From NCBI GenBank assembly GCA_018816945.1, contig JAHIVC010000023.1:1-64000 (forward strand): a DNA stretch of 64,000 bases, read 5' to 3'. Of this stretch, positions 43,037 through 52,605 are shown one piece after another. The stretch is from Bacteroidota bacterium (GTDB lineage Bacteria > Bacteroidota > Bacteroidia > Bacteroidales > GCA-2711565). The position numbers and the translations under genes are program-made. Below the pieces are notes generated by a model. It was not told the origin of the DNA, did no database searches, and saw nothing but the letters and a program-made list of their open reading frames with translations. Each line of letters opens with the position of its first letter. Position 1 is the first letter of the stretch.

Positions 43037-43750
43037 CTAAATGCTGTTTTGTAATTCAGCTTCTTCCATGATTACTTCATAAACATAACCTGCACCAAAA
43101 TCTTTATTCAGGTTTATGGTTCCTTTAAAGGTAACAACATCACCAACTTTAACTTCAGCAGCAGTAGTAATGGTCAGATCAAAAGCGTTCTCATTGCCAG
43201 TGCCATCTTGAATATGAACCCAATTTTTGCCCATAATGGCTTCATTGTATTTTACAACTTCTCCTCTAATAATAACTTCTTTTCCTTTAAAACTTTCAGG
43301 GTTTGCAAATAAATCACCTAAGGTAATGCCATCCTCAGCTTTTTCAACCTGAACAGCTTTTTTCACAGCCTCTTTGACCATACCGTGAGGGGCAGTCATG
43401 TCGGGTTGAGTTACAGGAATGGGTTCAAACGAAATTTGATTGATAAAATAAACAAGATCGAATGTTTTGTTTAAATCTTTGCTCTCAAAGTCTTCCATTG
43501 CTAAACCTTCCGTGAAATATACAGTTTGTCCTACCGAAAAATCATGCTTGGTACAGGCAATCCAAAACTTATCAGAACTCTCTTCAACCAATAAATAAGT
43601 ATAAGCATTGGCTTGAAGAACTTCTTTTACACTGGCTTTATGCTGACCATCGACCGCTTCAACCGAATCAGCATTTGAAGAATTTGAATTACATGCGAAT
43701 ATTGATATAAGTAATATCATTAAAAGTGAGGAATTGAAAATTTTCATCAT
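43037..43750 (-). CDS. Lipoprotein with C-terminal OB-fold-like domain
   Basis: 237 residues with a lipoprotein signal (SIFAC, Cys near 20). Residues 30-110 form an undescribed segment. The C-terminal part (about 140-230, GKEVIIRGEVVKYNEAIMGKNWVHIQDGTG ... VGDVVTFKGTINLNKDFGAGYVYEVIME) looks like the OB-fold of exported DNA-binding-like or YgiW-type proteins, found in many Bacteroidota lipoproteins. Function unknown. It ends toward the amidase and is 127 bases downstream of the NtrY-like kinase gene on the same strand. Confidence 0.65.
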   Translation of the reverse strand: MMKIFNSSLLMILLISIFACNSNSSNADSVEAVDGQHKASVKEVLQANAYTYLLVEESSDKFWIACTKHDFSVGQTVYFTEGLAMEDFESKDLNKTFDLVYFINQISFEPIPVTQPDMTAPHGMVKEAVKKAVQVEKAEDGITLGDLFANPESFKGKEVIIRGEVVKYNEAIMGKNWVHIQDGTGNENAFDLTITTAAEVKVGDVVTFKGTINLNKDFGAGYVYEVIMEEAELQNSI

Positions 43751-43877
43751 TATAATTTTAAAAGTTAGACTTAGATTTGTTAGAATATTTTTTTACATTT
43801 TGAAGTTCAAAAGTAGTTATTTTTTTCCAGAAAGCCTGATATCAAAAACATGATATATTCCAGCAATGAAACTGAGA

Positions 43878-45227
43878 TTAATTGTGAGAATTTCCAAATA
43901 TGAGTACGAACATGGCACCATTGCCATTATAAGAATGGGCAGAAATGCTGCCTCCATGCATGAGCATAATCTGCCTCGACAAGCTTAAACCAATTCCTGA
44001 GCCATCAGATCTGGTTGTAAAAAAGGGAATGAAAATTTTGTCTAGCAAGTCGTCGCTTAAACCCGTCCCCGAATCCTTAATTTCAATTTGTACCCTTTTG
44101 TTGGCTGCATGAAATGCCTTCACGGATATTTGTTTGGTCTCAACCTGCATAACAGCCCAAATTGAGTTTTTTATTAAATTAATTAGCACCTGCTCTATCT
44201 GTTCTCTATCTGCATTTATTTTCAAGTCATTTGGCTCAACTTCCCATTCAAAGATGATTTTGTCCTTTTCAAATGCCTCTTCGAATAAAATTACCAATTC
44301 ATTCATTAAATCAAATAATGAAATTTCTACCATTTGGGGTAAGGGAAGTATGGTTAAGTTCCTGTATTTTCTTACAAATTCCATCATTCCCTCACCTCTA
44401 TTTTTAATGGTAGTCAGACCTTTATCAAGCTTGGCCCTCATTTTCTCATCGGGTTCTTGATTTTTTTTGACCAAAGCAGAAAGTGAATCGGCCAAAGAAG
44501 TGATTGGAGATACCGAATTCATTATTTCATGAGTAAGGATGCGAATCATTTTTTGCCAGGTTTCTGTTTCTTTCAAATCCAATTCAGGTTTAATATTCTG
44601 AAGAGAAACGAGATTCAATTCCTCACCGGCAATTTTGTACATGGTAACCTTAGCAGCGAGTTGAAGCATTTCGTTGCCATTTTTTAGCTCTAATAATTGC
44701 TGTTGTCCGGGAATGAGCTTAAGAAAGAATTCGCTTAAATTTTTATGCGTAAAGTCCAGCGCAAATAAATTCTTAAGTCGCGATAATCCAAAAATCTTTA
44801 GGGCTTCGGAATTTATAAACCTGATCAATCTTCTCGAATCGAAAGCAAATACGCCTACTCCAACATGTTCTATTACAGCTTTGAAATACAGATCTTGCTC
44901 CTCCCGTTTTTTTACTACATCCTTAAAATGCATTGATAACAGATCAAGCTGAAAATTTAGTTCGTCAAAATCTCCCTTAGGACCAGTATTTCTGTAAATT
45001 ACATTAATATCTTCTGTTCTAACCGATTCGAAAAACATGGCTAATTTTCTGTTAATTTTATTCAGATAATCGATCAACAAGTATATCTGGATAACAGTCA
45101 AAAAAACAAAGAATAACTGAACATACAATAAATTGGATTTATTCAACAACTGCAAGAAGATAAATCCACTTAAAAACATGAGCAAAATTCTTATTACAAC
45201 CTGAATATAAAACTTTCTATAAACCAT
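43878..45227 (-). CDS. NtrY/AtoS-like sensor histidine kinase
   Basis: 449 residues. Two hydrophobic segments (about 8-50) with hardly any outer loop, a HAMP-like linker, a PAS domain (about 105-200, IEHVGVGVFAFDSRRLIRFINSEALKIFG), HisKA with phospho-His in RILTHEIMNSVSPITSL, and HATPase with NLIKNSIWAV, IKDSGTGLS and GSGIGLSLSRQI. The lack of a periplasmic domain points to an internal signal read by the PAS domain. Its first bases overlap the last 11 of the regulator gene, so the two are translated together. Confidence 0.87.
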   Translation of the reverse strand: MVYRKFYIQVVIRILLMFLSGFIFLQLLNKSNLLYVQLFFVFLTVIQIYLLIDYLNKINRKLAMFFESVRTEDINVIYRNTGPKGDFDELNFQLDLLSMHFKDVVKKREEQDLYFKAVIEHVGVGVFAFDSRRLIRFINSEALKIFGLSRLKNLFALDFTHKNLSEFFLKLIPGQQQLLELKNGNEMLQLAAKVTMYKIAGEELNLVSLQNIKPELDLKETETWQKMIRILTHEIMNSVSPITSLADSLSALVKKNQEPDEKMRAKLDKGLTTIKNRGEGMMEFVRKYRNLTILPLPQMVEISLFDLMNELVILFEEAFEKDKIIFEWEVEPNDLKINADREQIEQVLINLIKNSIWAVMQVETKQISVKAFHAANKRVQIEIKDSGTGLSDDLLDKIFIPFFTTRSDGSGIGLSLSRQIMLMHGGSISAHSYNGNGAMFVLIFGNSHN

Positions 45228-46578
45228 ATTTTTTCATCTTATTGTAAATGGTTTGCCTTGTAATGCTGAGTTCCCGTGCTGCCCTGATCATATTTCCCTG
45301 ATGCTTTTTAACCGCACTTAAAATGGCCTGCTTCTCAATTTCCTCTAGACTCCCGGTAAGTGATTGAATGCTTTGATTTCCTTCAGTGTTCATTGCATCC
45401 GCATCCAATATTTCATTTTTATTTAGGATAACGCATTTTTCAATTAAATGTTCTAATTCCCTGATATTCCCCGGCCAGGAATGTTTTTGCAATGACTGAA
45501 TAAATGCTGATGTCATTTTCATACCCTCTCTTTTGTATTTCTTGGAAAAGCGTTCCAAAAAAATTTGCGCCAAAAACTCAATATCTTCTAATCGATCCCT
45601 TAATGAAGGCATTTCGAGGGTGATGGTATTGATCCGATAAAGCAAATCCTCGCGAAATTCTTTGTTGATGATCAACTTTTGAAGGGGACGATTTGTCGCC
45701 GTAATAAGGCGAATATCCAAATGTTCGGCCATATTTGATCCTAAAGGTGTGATTTTCTTCTCCTGCAATGCATTTAAAAGCTTCACCTGCATGGCCATCG
45801 ATAAATTCCCGATTTCATCCAAGAACAATGTACCGCCATTGGCTGTACTCATTCTTCCCGCTTTGTCGCTTTTTGCATCTGTAAAAGCACCTTTTTTATA
45901 ACCAAATAATTCACTTTCAAATAGGCTTTCACTTAATGAACCCAGATCAACTGTAACAAACGCTTCCTTACTTCTATTTGAATGCAAATGGATTTCACGA
46001 GCAAGTAAACTTTTCCCACTGCCGTTTTCACCTGTAATTAAAACACTGGCATCGGTTGGAGCAACCTTTGCAATAACTTCCATTATTTTTCTAAACGTGA
46101 CAGATTTTCCGATAATTGGAATTTGATTACGATTAATCTCTTCAACAAGATAGTTTTTCTGAACTTTTAGCTTTGCCGATTCTTTTTGCGATCTGCTTAA
46201 TTTTACAGCTGATTTTAAAGTAGCCGTTAATTTATCATTATCCCATGGTTTAAGCACAAAATCGGTTGCGCCTTCCTTCATTGCATTAACGGCTACATGC
46301 ACATCACCAAAAGCCGTAAACATCAAAACCTCTATTATTGGATCAATTTCTTTAATTTTTTTTAACCAAAAAATTCCTTCATTTCCAGTATTTACAGTTG
46401 AAGTAAAATTCATATCCAATAAAACAACATCCGGAAATTTCGTTTGAATCATATTTGGGATCTGATTCGGATTGCTAATTGTAATCAGTTCCTTAAATTC
46501 ATCATCTAATAAAACCTCCAGGGCACTCAGAACATCTTTATTATCATCCACGATTAAAATTACTCCTTCATTCATCAT
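45217..46578 (-). CDS. Sigma-54-dependent response regulator (NtrC family)
   Basis: 453 residues. Receiver with phospho-Asp55 (VVLLDMNF), AAA+ domain (about 150-390) with Walker A GENGSGKS, the sigma-54-contact loop GAFTDA (canonical GAFTGA), Walker B GTLFLDEIG and arginine fingers near RLITATNRP. C-terminal Fis-type helix-turn-helix (AARELSITRQTIYNKMKKYGL). It should open sigma-54 promoters when phosphorylated by the overlapping kinase. The divergent FtsX permease pair has a candidate sigma-54 promoter with upstream sites, so they are the likely targets. Confidence 0.9.
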   Translation of the reverse strand: MMNEGVILIVDDNKDVLSALEVLLDDEFKELITISNPNQIPNMIQTKFPDVVLLDMNFTSTVNTGNEGIFWLKKIKEIDPIIEVLMFTAFGDVHVAVNAMKEGATDFVLKPWDNDKLTATLKSAVKLSRSQKESAKLKVQKNYLVEEINRNQIPIIGKSVTFRKIMEVIAKVAPTDASVLITGENGSGKSLLAREIHLHSNRSKEAFVTVDLGSLSESLFESELFGYKKGAFTDAKSDKAGRMSTANGGTLFLDEIGNLSMAMQVKLLNALQEKKITPLGSNMAEHLDIRLITATNRPLQKLIINKEFREDLLYRINTITLEMPSLRDRLEDIEFLAQIFLERFSKKYKREGMKMTSAFIQSLQKHSWPGNIRELEHLIEKCVILNKNEILDADAMNTEGNQSIQSLTGSLEEIEKQAILSAVKKHQGNMIRAARELSITRQTIYNKMKKYGL

Positions 46579-46601
46579 AGCAGGTATTTAACCAAATAAT
46601 T

Positions 46602-46673
46602 CCCCGAAGCTCTGCTTCGGGGGTTCCTCATATTCTCCCCTTAAAAGGGGAGATGTCAGTCGAAAGACTGACA
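46602..46673. repeat. Three consecutive short hairpins
   Basis: Three hairpins in 72 bases: CCCCGAAGC-TCT-GCTTCGGGG (46602-46622), CTCCCCTT-AA-AAGGGGAG (46635-46652) and TGTCAGTC-GAAA-GACTGACA (46654-46673), the last with a GNRA loop. The second and third look like a known Bacteroidota intergenic repeat type. A looser CTGCC...GGCAG palindrome follows at 46750-46764. They occupy the first half of the 400-base gap 46579-46978. Confidence 0.85.
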
Positions 46674-46827
46674 GAGGGGTAAAATAAGAAAAAATCGTTT
46701 TCCAACCCTAAGCTAAAATAAAATCGGCGAAACTTGCTTGACCGCCAGCCTGCCGGACTGGCAGGTCAGGCAAGTATACCTGGCCAGCCTCGAGGTAGTC
46801 GACTTTAAGATTTTTTTTTATCTCAAA

Positions 46828-46867
46828 TGTAAATATTTTTGACGAACACCTGTAAAATATTTTTACA
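46828..46867 (+). promoter_or_regulatory. Candidate upstream activator sites
   Basis: Two similar sequences, TGTAAATATTTTTGAC (46828-46843) and the near-palindrome TGTAAAATATTTTTACA (46851-46867), lie about 65-105 bases upstream of the -24 element, a usual place for enhancer sites of NtrC-type activators. Confidence 0.5.
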
Positions 46868-46931
46868 CTCCAATGTCGATTTCATATTTCCAGGAACGCA
46901 TTTAGGCTCTTTATCAGCAATATACATTTAA

Positions 46932-46947
46932 TGGCACATCATTTGAA
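46932..46947 (+). promoter_or_regulatory. Sigma-54-like promoter
   Basis: TGGCACATCATTTGAA has the GG-N10-G spacing of -24/-12 promoters (consensus TGGCAC-N5-TTGC); the -12 GC is GA here. It lies 31 bases before the first FtsX gene and faces it. Confidence 0.55.
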
Positions 46948-46978
46948 AAGACATATATCAATACCAAAATAATCAAAC

Positions 46979-49402
46979 ATGATCAGAAATTATTTCAAAA
47001 CCGCAATACGAAATATAGGAAGAAATAAGCTTTTTACTTTTCTTAATATTTTGGGCCTTTCGTTAGGTTTAGCTACCGCCATCCTAATTTTATTTTGGGT
47101 TCAGGATGAATTGAGTTATGATAGGTATAATAAAAATGCAAACGATATTTATAGGGTAACAGGTGATTATAATTTAAACGGAGTTCGTATGAATCTTTGC
47201 ACTGCATGTGCTCCTATGGCTGCAAGCATGATTAACGACTACCCCGAAGTACTAAATGCATGCCGATTTAGACAACTCGGATCAAGAATATTAGCAGTAG
47301 GTGAACAAAAATTTAAAATTGAAGATGTCACCTATGCCGACTCAACTTTTTTTGATCTATTTAATATCCCCATATTAGAAGGCGATCCCAAAAATCTATT
47401 AAATCAACCAAATTTTATAATGCTAAGCAAAGAAACGGCTAAACGACTTTTTGGAGATAAACATGCGGTTGGAGAATCCATTAAAGTAGGCGAACAATCA
47501 TACATGATTTCAGGAATTTATGAAAATATTCCTGACAATACACACTTTAACTTTGATATTTTATTATCCATGCCAAGCCTTGAAGATAGTTTTAGTCAAG
47601 TGTGGCTAAGCAATAATTATCACACCTATATTCAAGTTCATCCAACCACTGATATTACGAAGTTAGAATCGCAAATGCAAGAAATGATTGCAAAATATTT
47701 GGGTCCTGATCTGGAAAGATTTATCGGAAAAACCTTAGAAGAATTCATGAGTGGTGGATCGGCAGCTTTTGGATTACAAAAATTGACAGACATACATTTA
47801 AAATCAGACTTAATGGCTGAACTTGAAAACAATAATGACATCAACAATGTATATATATTTTCATTCATAGCCCTTTTCATTTTAATCATTGCGTGTATTA
47901 ATTTCATGAATATGGCTACTGCTCGTTCCGAAGGACGGAGTAAAGAAGTTGGGATTAGGAAAGTTGCTGGTGCCGTTAGAGGACAAATCGTATTTCAATA
48001 TTTATTAGAATCATTTGTGATAACAATACTAGCCTATTTTTTAGCGATGATATTGGTTGAACTTTATTTACCAAGCTTCAATACCTTATCAGGTAAAAAT
48101 ATTAACATAAATTATTTTGAACCCCAAACAATGCTAATCCTTATTGGAATTATCCTATCTGCCAGTTTACTGGCAGGAAGTTATCCTTCCTTCTACTTAT
48201 CTTCTTTTCAACCTATTGAAACATTAAAGGGAACTTTTAAAGCAGCAAAATCGAGTGGGAAATTGAGAAATATATTGGTAGTTATACAATTTTTCACCAC
48301 CATTTTATTAATAAGTAGCAGCATTTTTGTTTACAATCAATTAAGCTATATCCAAAGCAAAAAAATTGGTTTTGATAAAGAACAATTAATTTGTCTTCAC
48401 AATATGGATATTCTAGATAATAATGCCATTAATTTGAAACAAGAATTATTAAACCATCCAGAAATCATTAGTGGGACAATTTCATCCTATTTACCGGTTC
48501 CTTCTAGTTCGAATAATTCAGCTGCTTTTCCGGATGGCGATCAAAATAAATTAGTTAGTATGTATCAATGGACCGTTGATGTTGATTATATTGAAACATT
48601 AAAAATGAATATTGTGGAAGGAAGAAATCTTTCGAAAGATTATGGAACTGATTCTTTAGCCGTTTTGGTCAATCAAGCTGCAATGAAACAATTTGGCTGG
48701 GAAACTGCTGAGGGACATTTCGTGCAACTTGTCCTTAACGATCATGGGGGAAAAGCCAATTACAAAATTGTTGGAGTCATTGAAGATTTTCATTTTGAAT
48801 CATTGAAAACGAATATTTCTCCGATGTTAATGACATTAGGAAGTTTAATGGGTGCTGGAAATAATGGATTTTACCTAACAATGAGATATGAAGCAGAAAA
48901 CACACAAGATGTCATTGAATTATTAGAAAAGAAATGGAAAGAATTTGCGCCCAATTATCCTTTTGAGTATTCTTTCATAAGTAATCGGTTTAATGATATG
49001 TATTTTCAAGAACAACAAATGGGTAAGATCATGAGGAATTTTACAATACTAGCCATCATTATTGCTTCTTTAGGGTTATTTGGTTTGGCTGCCTTTATTG
49101 CTGAAAAAAGAACTAAAGAAATTGGTATTCGAAAAGTAAATGGGGCAAGCCTTTTTAACATTTTTATGCTATTCACTAAAGATATTGTAAAATTAATATT
49201 AATAGCTTTTGTGCTTGCAGTTCCTTTGACATGGTATATTATAGATAAATGGTTAAATAATTTCTCCTATCGTGTCGACATCAACTGGCTTGTCTTTTTA
49301 GGAGCAGGATTAATCTCCTTCCTGATTGCTGTCATAACTATTTCATATCAGGCTTATCATGCATCAACCAGAAATCCGATTGAATCATTGAAATACGAAT
49401 AA
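46979..49402 (+). CDS. ABC transporter permease, MacB/FtsX type (first of pair)
   Basis: 807 residues. N-terminal membrane helix (about 19-40), a MacB periplasmic core domain (about 45-270), three helices with FtsX domain (about 285-440), a second periplasmic domain (about 450-660) and three final helices (about 680-800) ending RNPIESLKYE. The double MacB-PCD/FtsX layout is common in Bacteroidota. No ATPase gene adjoins, so the partner is encoded elsewhere. Such proteins use ATP hydrolysis to pull substrates or lipoproteins from the periplasmic side. Placed behind a sigma-54-like promoter and divergent from an NtrC-type regulator; 16 bases separate it from its paralogue. Confidence 0.85.
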   Translation: MIRNYFKTAIRNIGRNKLFTFLNILGLSLGLATAILILFWVQDELSYDRYNKNANDIYRVTGDYNLNGVRMNLCTACAPMAASMINDYPEVLNACRFRQLGSRILAVGEQKFKIEDVTYADSTFFDLFNIPILEGDPKNLLNQPNFIMLSKETAKRLFGDKHAVGESIKVGEQSYMISGIYENIPDNTHFNFDILLSMPSLEDSFSQVWLSNNYHTYIQVHPTTDITKLESQMQEMIAKYLGPDLERFIGKTLEEFMSGGSAAFGLQKLTDIHLKSDLMAELENNNDINNVYIFSFIALFILIIACINFMNMATARSEGRSKEVGIRKVAGAVRGQIVFQYLLESFVITILAYFLAMILVELYLPSFNTLSGKNININYFEPQTMLILIGIILSASLLAGSYPSFYLSSFQPIETLKGTFKAAKSSGKLRNILVVIQFFTTILLISSSIFVYNQLSYIQSKKIGFDKEQLICLHNMDILDNNAINLKQELLNHPEIISGTISSYLPVPSSSNNSAAFPDGDQNKLVSMYQWTVDVDYIETLKMNIVEGRNLSKDYGTDSLAVLVNQAAMKQFGWETAEGHFVQLVLNDHGGKANYKIVGVIEDFHFESLKTNISPMLMTLGSLMGAGNNGFYLTMRYEAENTQDVIELLEKKWKEFAPNYPFEYSFISNRFNDMYFQEQQMGKIMRNFTILAIIIASLGLFGLAAFIAEKRTKEIGIRKVNGASLFNIFMLFTKDIVKLILIAFVLAVPLTWYIIDKWLNNFSYRVDINWLVFLGAGLISFLIAVITISYQAYHASTRNPIESLKYE

Positions 49403-49418
49403 ATAAAATCATTAAGTC

Positions 49419-51812
49419 ATGATCGTAAATTATTTGAAAACAACATTTAGAAGTATTTTTAGAAATAAACTATTTTCAATATTAAATATTCTGGGTCTGG
49501 CACTTGGATTGTCTACCACCATACTAATTCTTCTTTGGGTTCAAGATGAACTGAGTTTTGACAAGCATTTCAAAGATTATCAGCAGATCTATCGAATTAT
49601 TGGAATGAACGATTTTAATGGACAAGCTGTAAATGTAACAACGACTGTTGCACCGCTGGCAGAAAATCTTAAATCGGAATACCCAGACATTATAAAAACA
49701 TGTCGATTGCGTCCTTGGGGATCAGAGTTGGTAAGAGCAGGTGATTTATCATTCAGGGTAAACAGAATTGTTTATGCCGATTCAACATTTTTCAATTTTT
49801 TTGATTTACCATTAATTTACGGTGATCCAAATACCGTATTGAATCAAACCCAATATGTGGCATTAAGCGAAAAAACAGCCCTAAAATTTTTTCCGGATGA
49901 AAATCCCATTGGTAAAACACTGATAATAAATGAAACAAGCTATATGGTATCCGGTGTTTATGAGGATATTCCTTTTAATACACACTTTCATTTTAACATT
50001 ATTATTTCAATGAATTCTTTGAATTCAAGCTTGCAAGAAAATTGGGTCAGCGACAATTTTAGAAGCTATTTATTACTGCATCCCGATTCGGATATTGAAT
50101 GGCTGGAAGAGAAAATCAATGAACTCTTTCTTAAACACTTTGCTCCTGCAGTTGAGAGCAGGTTTGGTATTCCATTTGAAAAAGCTATGGAAGGTCGATC
50201 TTCGTCTCTGCACTTACAGGCTTTAACGGATATCCATTTAAAGTCAGATTTAATAGGTGAGCTAGAGTCAAACAGTGACATTACTTATGTGTATATTTTT
50301 TCCTTTGTTGCTTTGTTTATCTTGGTTGTTGCATGCATCAACTTTGTGAATATGACTACGGCCAGACTGGATAGCAGATCAAAGGAAGTTGGTGTTAGAA
50401 AAGTATCAGGAGCTCATAAAAAGCAAATAATCTTCCAATTTATGCTTGAGTCTTTTATTTTGGTAATTATTTCATATTTTGTGGCTATGATCGTTGTTGA
50501 ACTCGTATTACCTGCTTTCAACACCTTATCCCAAAAAGAAATATCAATTGGCTATTTTAACATTCCAACTTTACTTAAAATCATCGCAATTATTATAATC
50601 ACCGGCATAAGTGCGGGGAGCTATCCCTCGTTTTACCTTTCTTCATTTAAACCGGTTATTGTTCTAAAAGGAGGTACGTATTCTGGAAAAGGACGAGGCC
50701 GGCTTAGAAATGTGCTGGTCGTTATCCAGTTTATTACAACCATCGTTTTAATAAGTTGTTGCATTTTTATTAATCAGCAATTAAAGCTTATTCAAACAAA
50801 GCCCATGGGATATTCCAGAGAATCGATCATTAGACTCTCTAATACAGATGAGCTTAAAGAAAGAGCTCAGGAATATAAAAATAAACTGTATACATATCCT
50901 CAGATTAAAAGTGGAACTTTATCTACATCCCTTCCTACACCTTCTGGTGATTATAATACGTGGTTACAAATTGATAGTGATCCAAACCAAGGATCTAGGG
51001 TTACAATCTTTTTTGTTGATTATGATTATATTAAAACCTTTAAGATGGAGATTATTGAAGGTCGGGCATTCTCAAGAGATTTTTCAACAGATGAAGATGC
51101 AATAATTGTGAATGAAGCATTTTTACGAAAAACGGGAATGACTGAACCATTGACCCATTATTTAAGTCAGGTTAATGATGATGCACGAATGAACATCATA
51201 GGGGTAATTAAAGACTTCCATTTTAAATCACTAAAGAATGAGGTTACACCGATTGCAATGGTTATTTCAAATACAGGAAATTACTTATCCATTCGTTATG
51301 AATCGGAAAATGTGAATGAAGTGATAACAATCTTAGAATCCAATTGGGAAAATTTTTTTCCCAACCTGCCATTCGAATATACATTTATTGATGATGAATT
51401 TAACAATATGTATACCCAGGAAAATAGAATGGGTATCATTATGAACATCTTCATGTTCCTTGTAATTGTCATAGCCTTGCTTGGGTTATTTGGACTGGCT
51501 ACATTTACTGCTGAAAAAAGAACTAAAGAAATAGGCATTAGAAAAGTTAATGGAGCAAGCCTATTCAACATTTTTATGCTATTTACAAAAGACATTGCTA
51601 TACTTATTTTAATCGCTTTTGTATTAGCTGTGCCACTATCCTGGTATATCATGGATAAGTGGTTGAATAATTTTACTTATAGGGTTGAAATAAACTGGAT
51701 GGTTTTTATTGGTGCAGGTCTAATTTCTTTTATCATAGCCATTTTAACCATTTCATATCAGGCCTATCAAGCTTCAACCCGAAATCCGATTGAATCATTA
51801 AAGTACGAATAG
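49419..51812 (+). CDS. ABC transporter permease, MacB/FtsX type (second of pair)
   Basis: 797 residues, same layout as the preceding gene and clearly its tandem paralogue: both begin with a YFKT or YLKT motif followed by KLF(T/S)xLNILGL.LGL and share the last 120 residues closely (EKRTKEIGIRKVNGASLFNI and onward). The periplasmic domains have diverged more, which suggests different cargo or a heterodimer in which each chain gives one half of the permease. Same transcript as the first; a strong terminator follows the stop. Confidence 0.85.
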   Translation: MIVNYLKTTFRSIFRNKLFSILNILGLALGLSTTILILLWVQDELSFDKHFKDYQQIYRIIGMNDFNGQAVNVTTTVAPLAENLKSEYPDIIKTCRLRPWGSELVRAGDLSFRVNRIVYADSTFFNFFDLPLIYGDPNTVLNQTQYVALSEKTALKFFPDENPIGKTLIINETSYMVSGVYEDIPFNTHFHFNIIISMNSLNSSLQENWVSDNFRSYLLLHPDSDIEWLEEKINELFLKHFAPAVESRFGIPFEKAMEGRSSSLHLQALTDIHLKSDLIGELESNSDITYVYIFSFVALFILVVACINFVNMTTARLDSRSKEVGVRKVSGAHKKQIIFQFMLESFILVIISYFVAMIVVELVLPAFNTLSQKEISIGYFNIPTLLKIIAIIIITGISAGSYPSFYLSSFKPVIVLKGGTYSGKGRGRLRNVLVVIQFITTIVLISCCIFINQQLKLIQTKPMGYSRESIIRLSNTDELKERAQEYKNKLYTYPQIKSGTLSTSLPTPSGDYNTWLQIDSDPNQGSRVTIFFVDYDYIKTFKMEIIEGRAFSRDFSTDEDAIIVNEAFLRKTGMTEPLTHYLSQVNDDARMNIIGVIKDFHFKSLKNEVTPIAMVISNTGNYLSIRYESENVNEVITILESNWENFFPNLPFEYTFIDDEFNNMYTQENRMGIIMNIFMFLVIVIALLGLFGLATFTAEKRTKEIGIRKVNGASLFNIFMLFTKDIAILILIAFVLAVPLSWYIMDKWLNNFTYRVEINWMVFIGAGLISFIIAILTISYQAYQASTRNPIESLKYE

Positions 51813-51834
51813 CTTAGATTGAACAAATAAGCTA

Positions 51835-51880
51835 AAAGGTAGTCTTGCAATATTAATTTCAAGACTACCTTTCCATTTTT
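51835..51880 (+). terminator. Rho-independent terminator after the FtsX pair
   Basis: Perfect 13-bp stem AAAGGTAGTCTTG (51835-51847) with its complement at 51860-51872, followed by CCATTTTT. Confidence 0.88.
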
Positions 51881-51984
51881 ACATCAAACAATTTCATTTA
51901 TTCCTTTATTTGTAAAATACTCATTAATTAACGACCTTTGGATATAATTATCTACACTTCATTAATCATAAAAAAACAAATGTC

Positions 51985-52581
51985 ATGAAACGTAATATAA
52001 TTAGATCAATAAGCCTAGTTGTTCTAGTGCTTCTAATTGCAGCTCAATTAAACGCACAAGAAAAACCATTTCGTATCGGAGTTAAAGTTGGATTTCCAAA
52101 TATCCTTACAGGTAATATCGAATATGTTACACCACTTGTTGAACAAAGATTGGCTTTTATGATTGATTATTCAACATATTCATTTAATGATCAGGATGTT
52201 AGTTTAAACTATTCATACTTCGAAGCGGGTATCAATTATTATTTAAGGAGAGAAGGCCATGGACCTTATGTTGCAATTAGTTATACAAACATGAATGTTG
52301 ATTTGACTTATGAGAATGTTGAATCTGATCAAAATTCAGGTGAATTTGGTTCTGCAACAGCAGGAATAGGAATGAATACACTGAATATTAAACTTGGTGC
52401 AAAATGGGGTGGCCTGATTTATTTCAGGCCTGAAATCGGATACTCATTTACACCACTCCCAAATACGATTGACATCCAAGTTAATTTCAATAATAGTCCT
52501 TCAGAAATTCACATTGAAGAAGTTCCTTCGATAATTACCGGTGGTTTAATTTTCAATATTGGATTTGGATTTTCATTTTAA
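51985..52581 (+). CDS. Outer-membrane beta-barrel protein
   Basis: 198 residues with a signal peptide (about 1-24, ending LNAQ). The mature part consists of alternating amphipathic strands (FRIGVKVGFPNILTGNIEYV, LAFMIDYSTYSF, GINYYLRREGHGPYVAISYT, LNIKLGAKWGGLIYFRPEIGYSF) and ends with a C-terminal aromatic residue in GFGFSF, the classical signal for barrel insertion. About eight strands. No specific family recognised; opacity/OmpA-barrel-like. Twenty-four bases precede the DUF4251 gene. Confidence 0.72.
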   Translation: MKRNIIRSISLVVLVLLIAAQLNAQEKPFRIGVKVGFPNILTGNIEYVTPLVEQRLAFMIDYSTYSFNDQDVSLNYSYFEAGINYYLRREGHGPYVAISYTNMNVDLTYENVESDQNSGEFGSATAGIGMNTLNIKLGAKWGGLIYFRPEIGYSFTPLPNTIDIQVNFNNSPSEIHIEEVPSIITGGLIFNIGFGFSF

Positions 52582-52605
52582 TTCTAACATTAGTTTATTT
52601 AAGGC

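Noticed and set aside
48980-51812. Recent gene conversion between the 3' ends of the two FtsX genes
   Set aside because: The proteins are very similar there, but the codons differ at many third positions, so selection on the protein explains the likeness.
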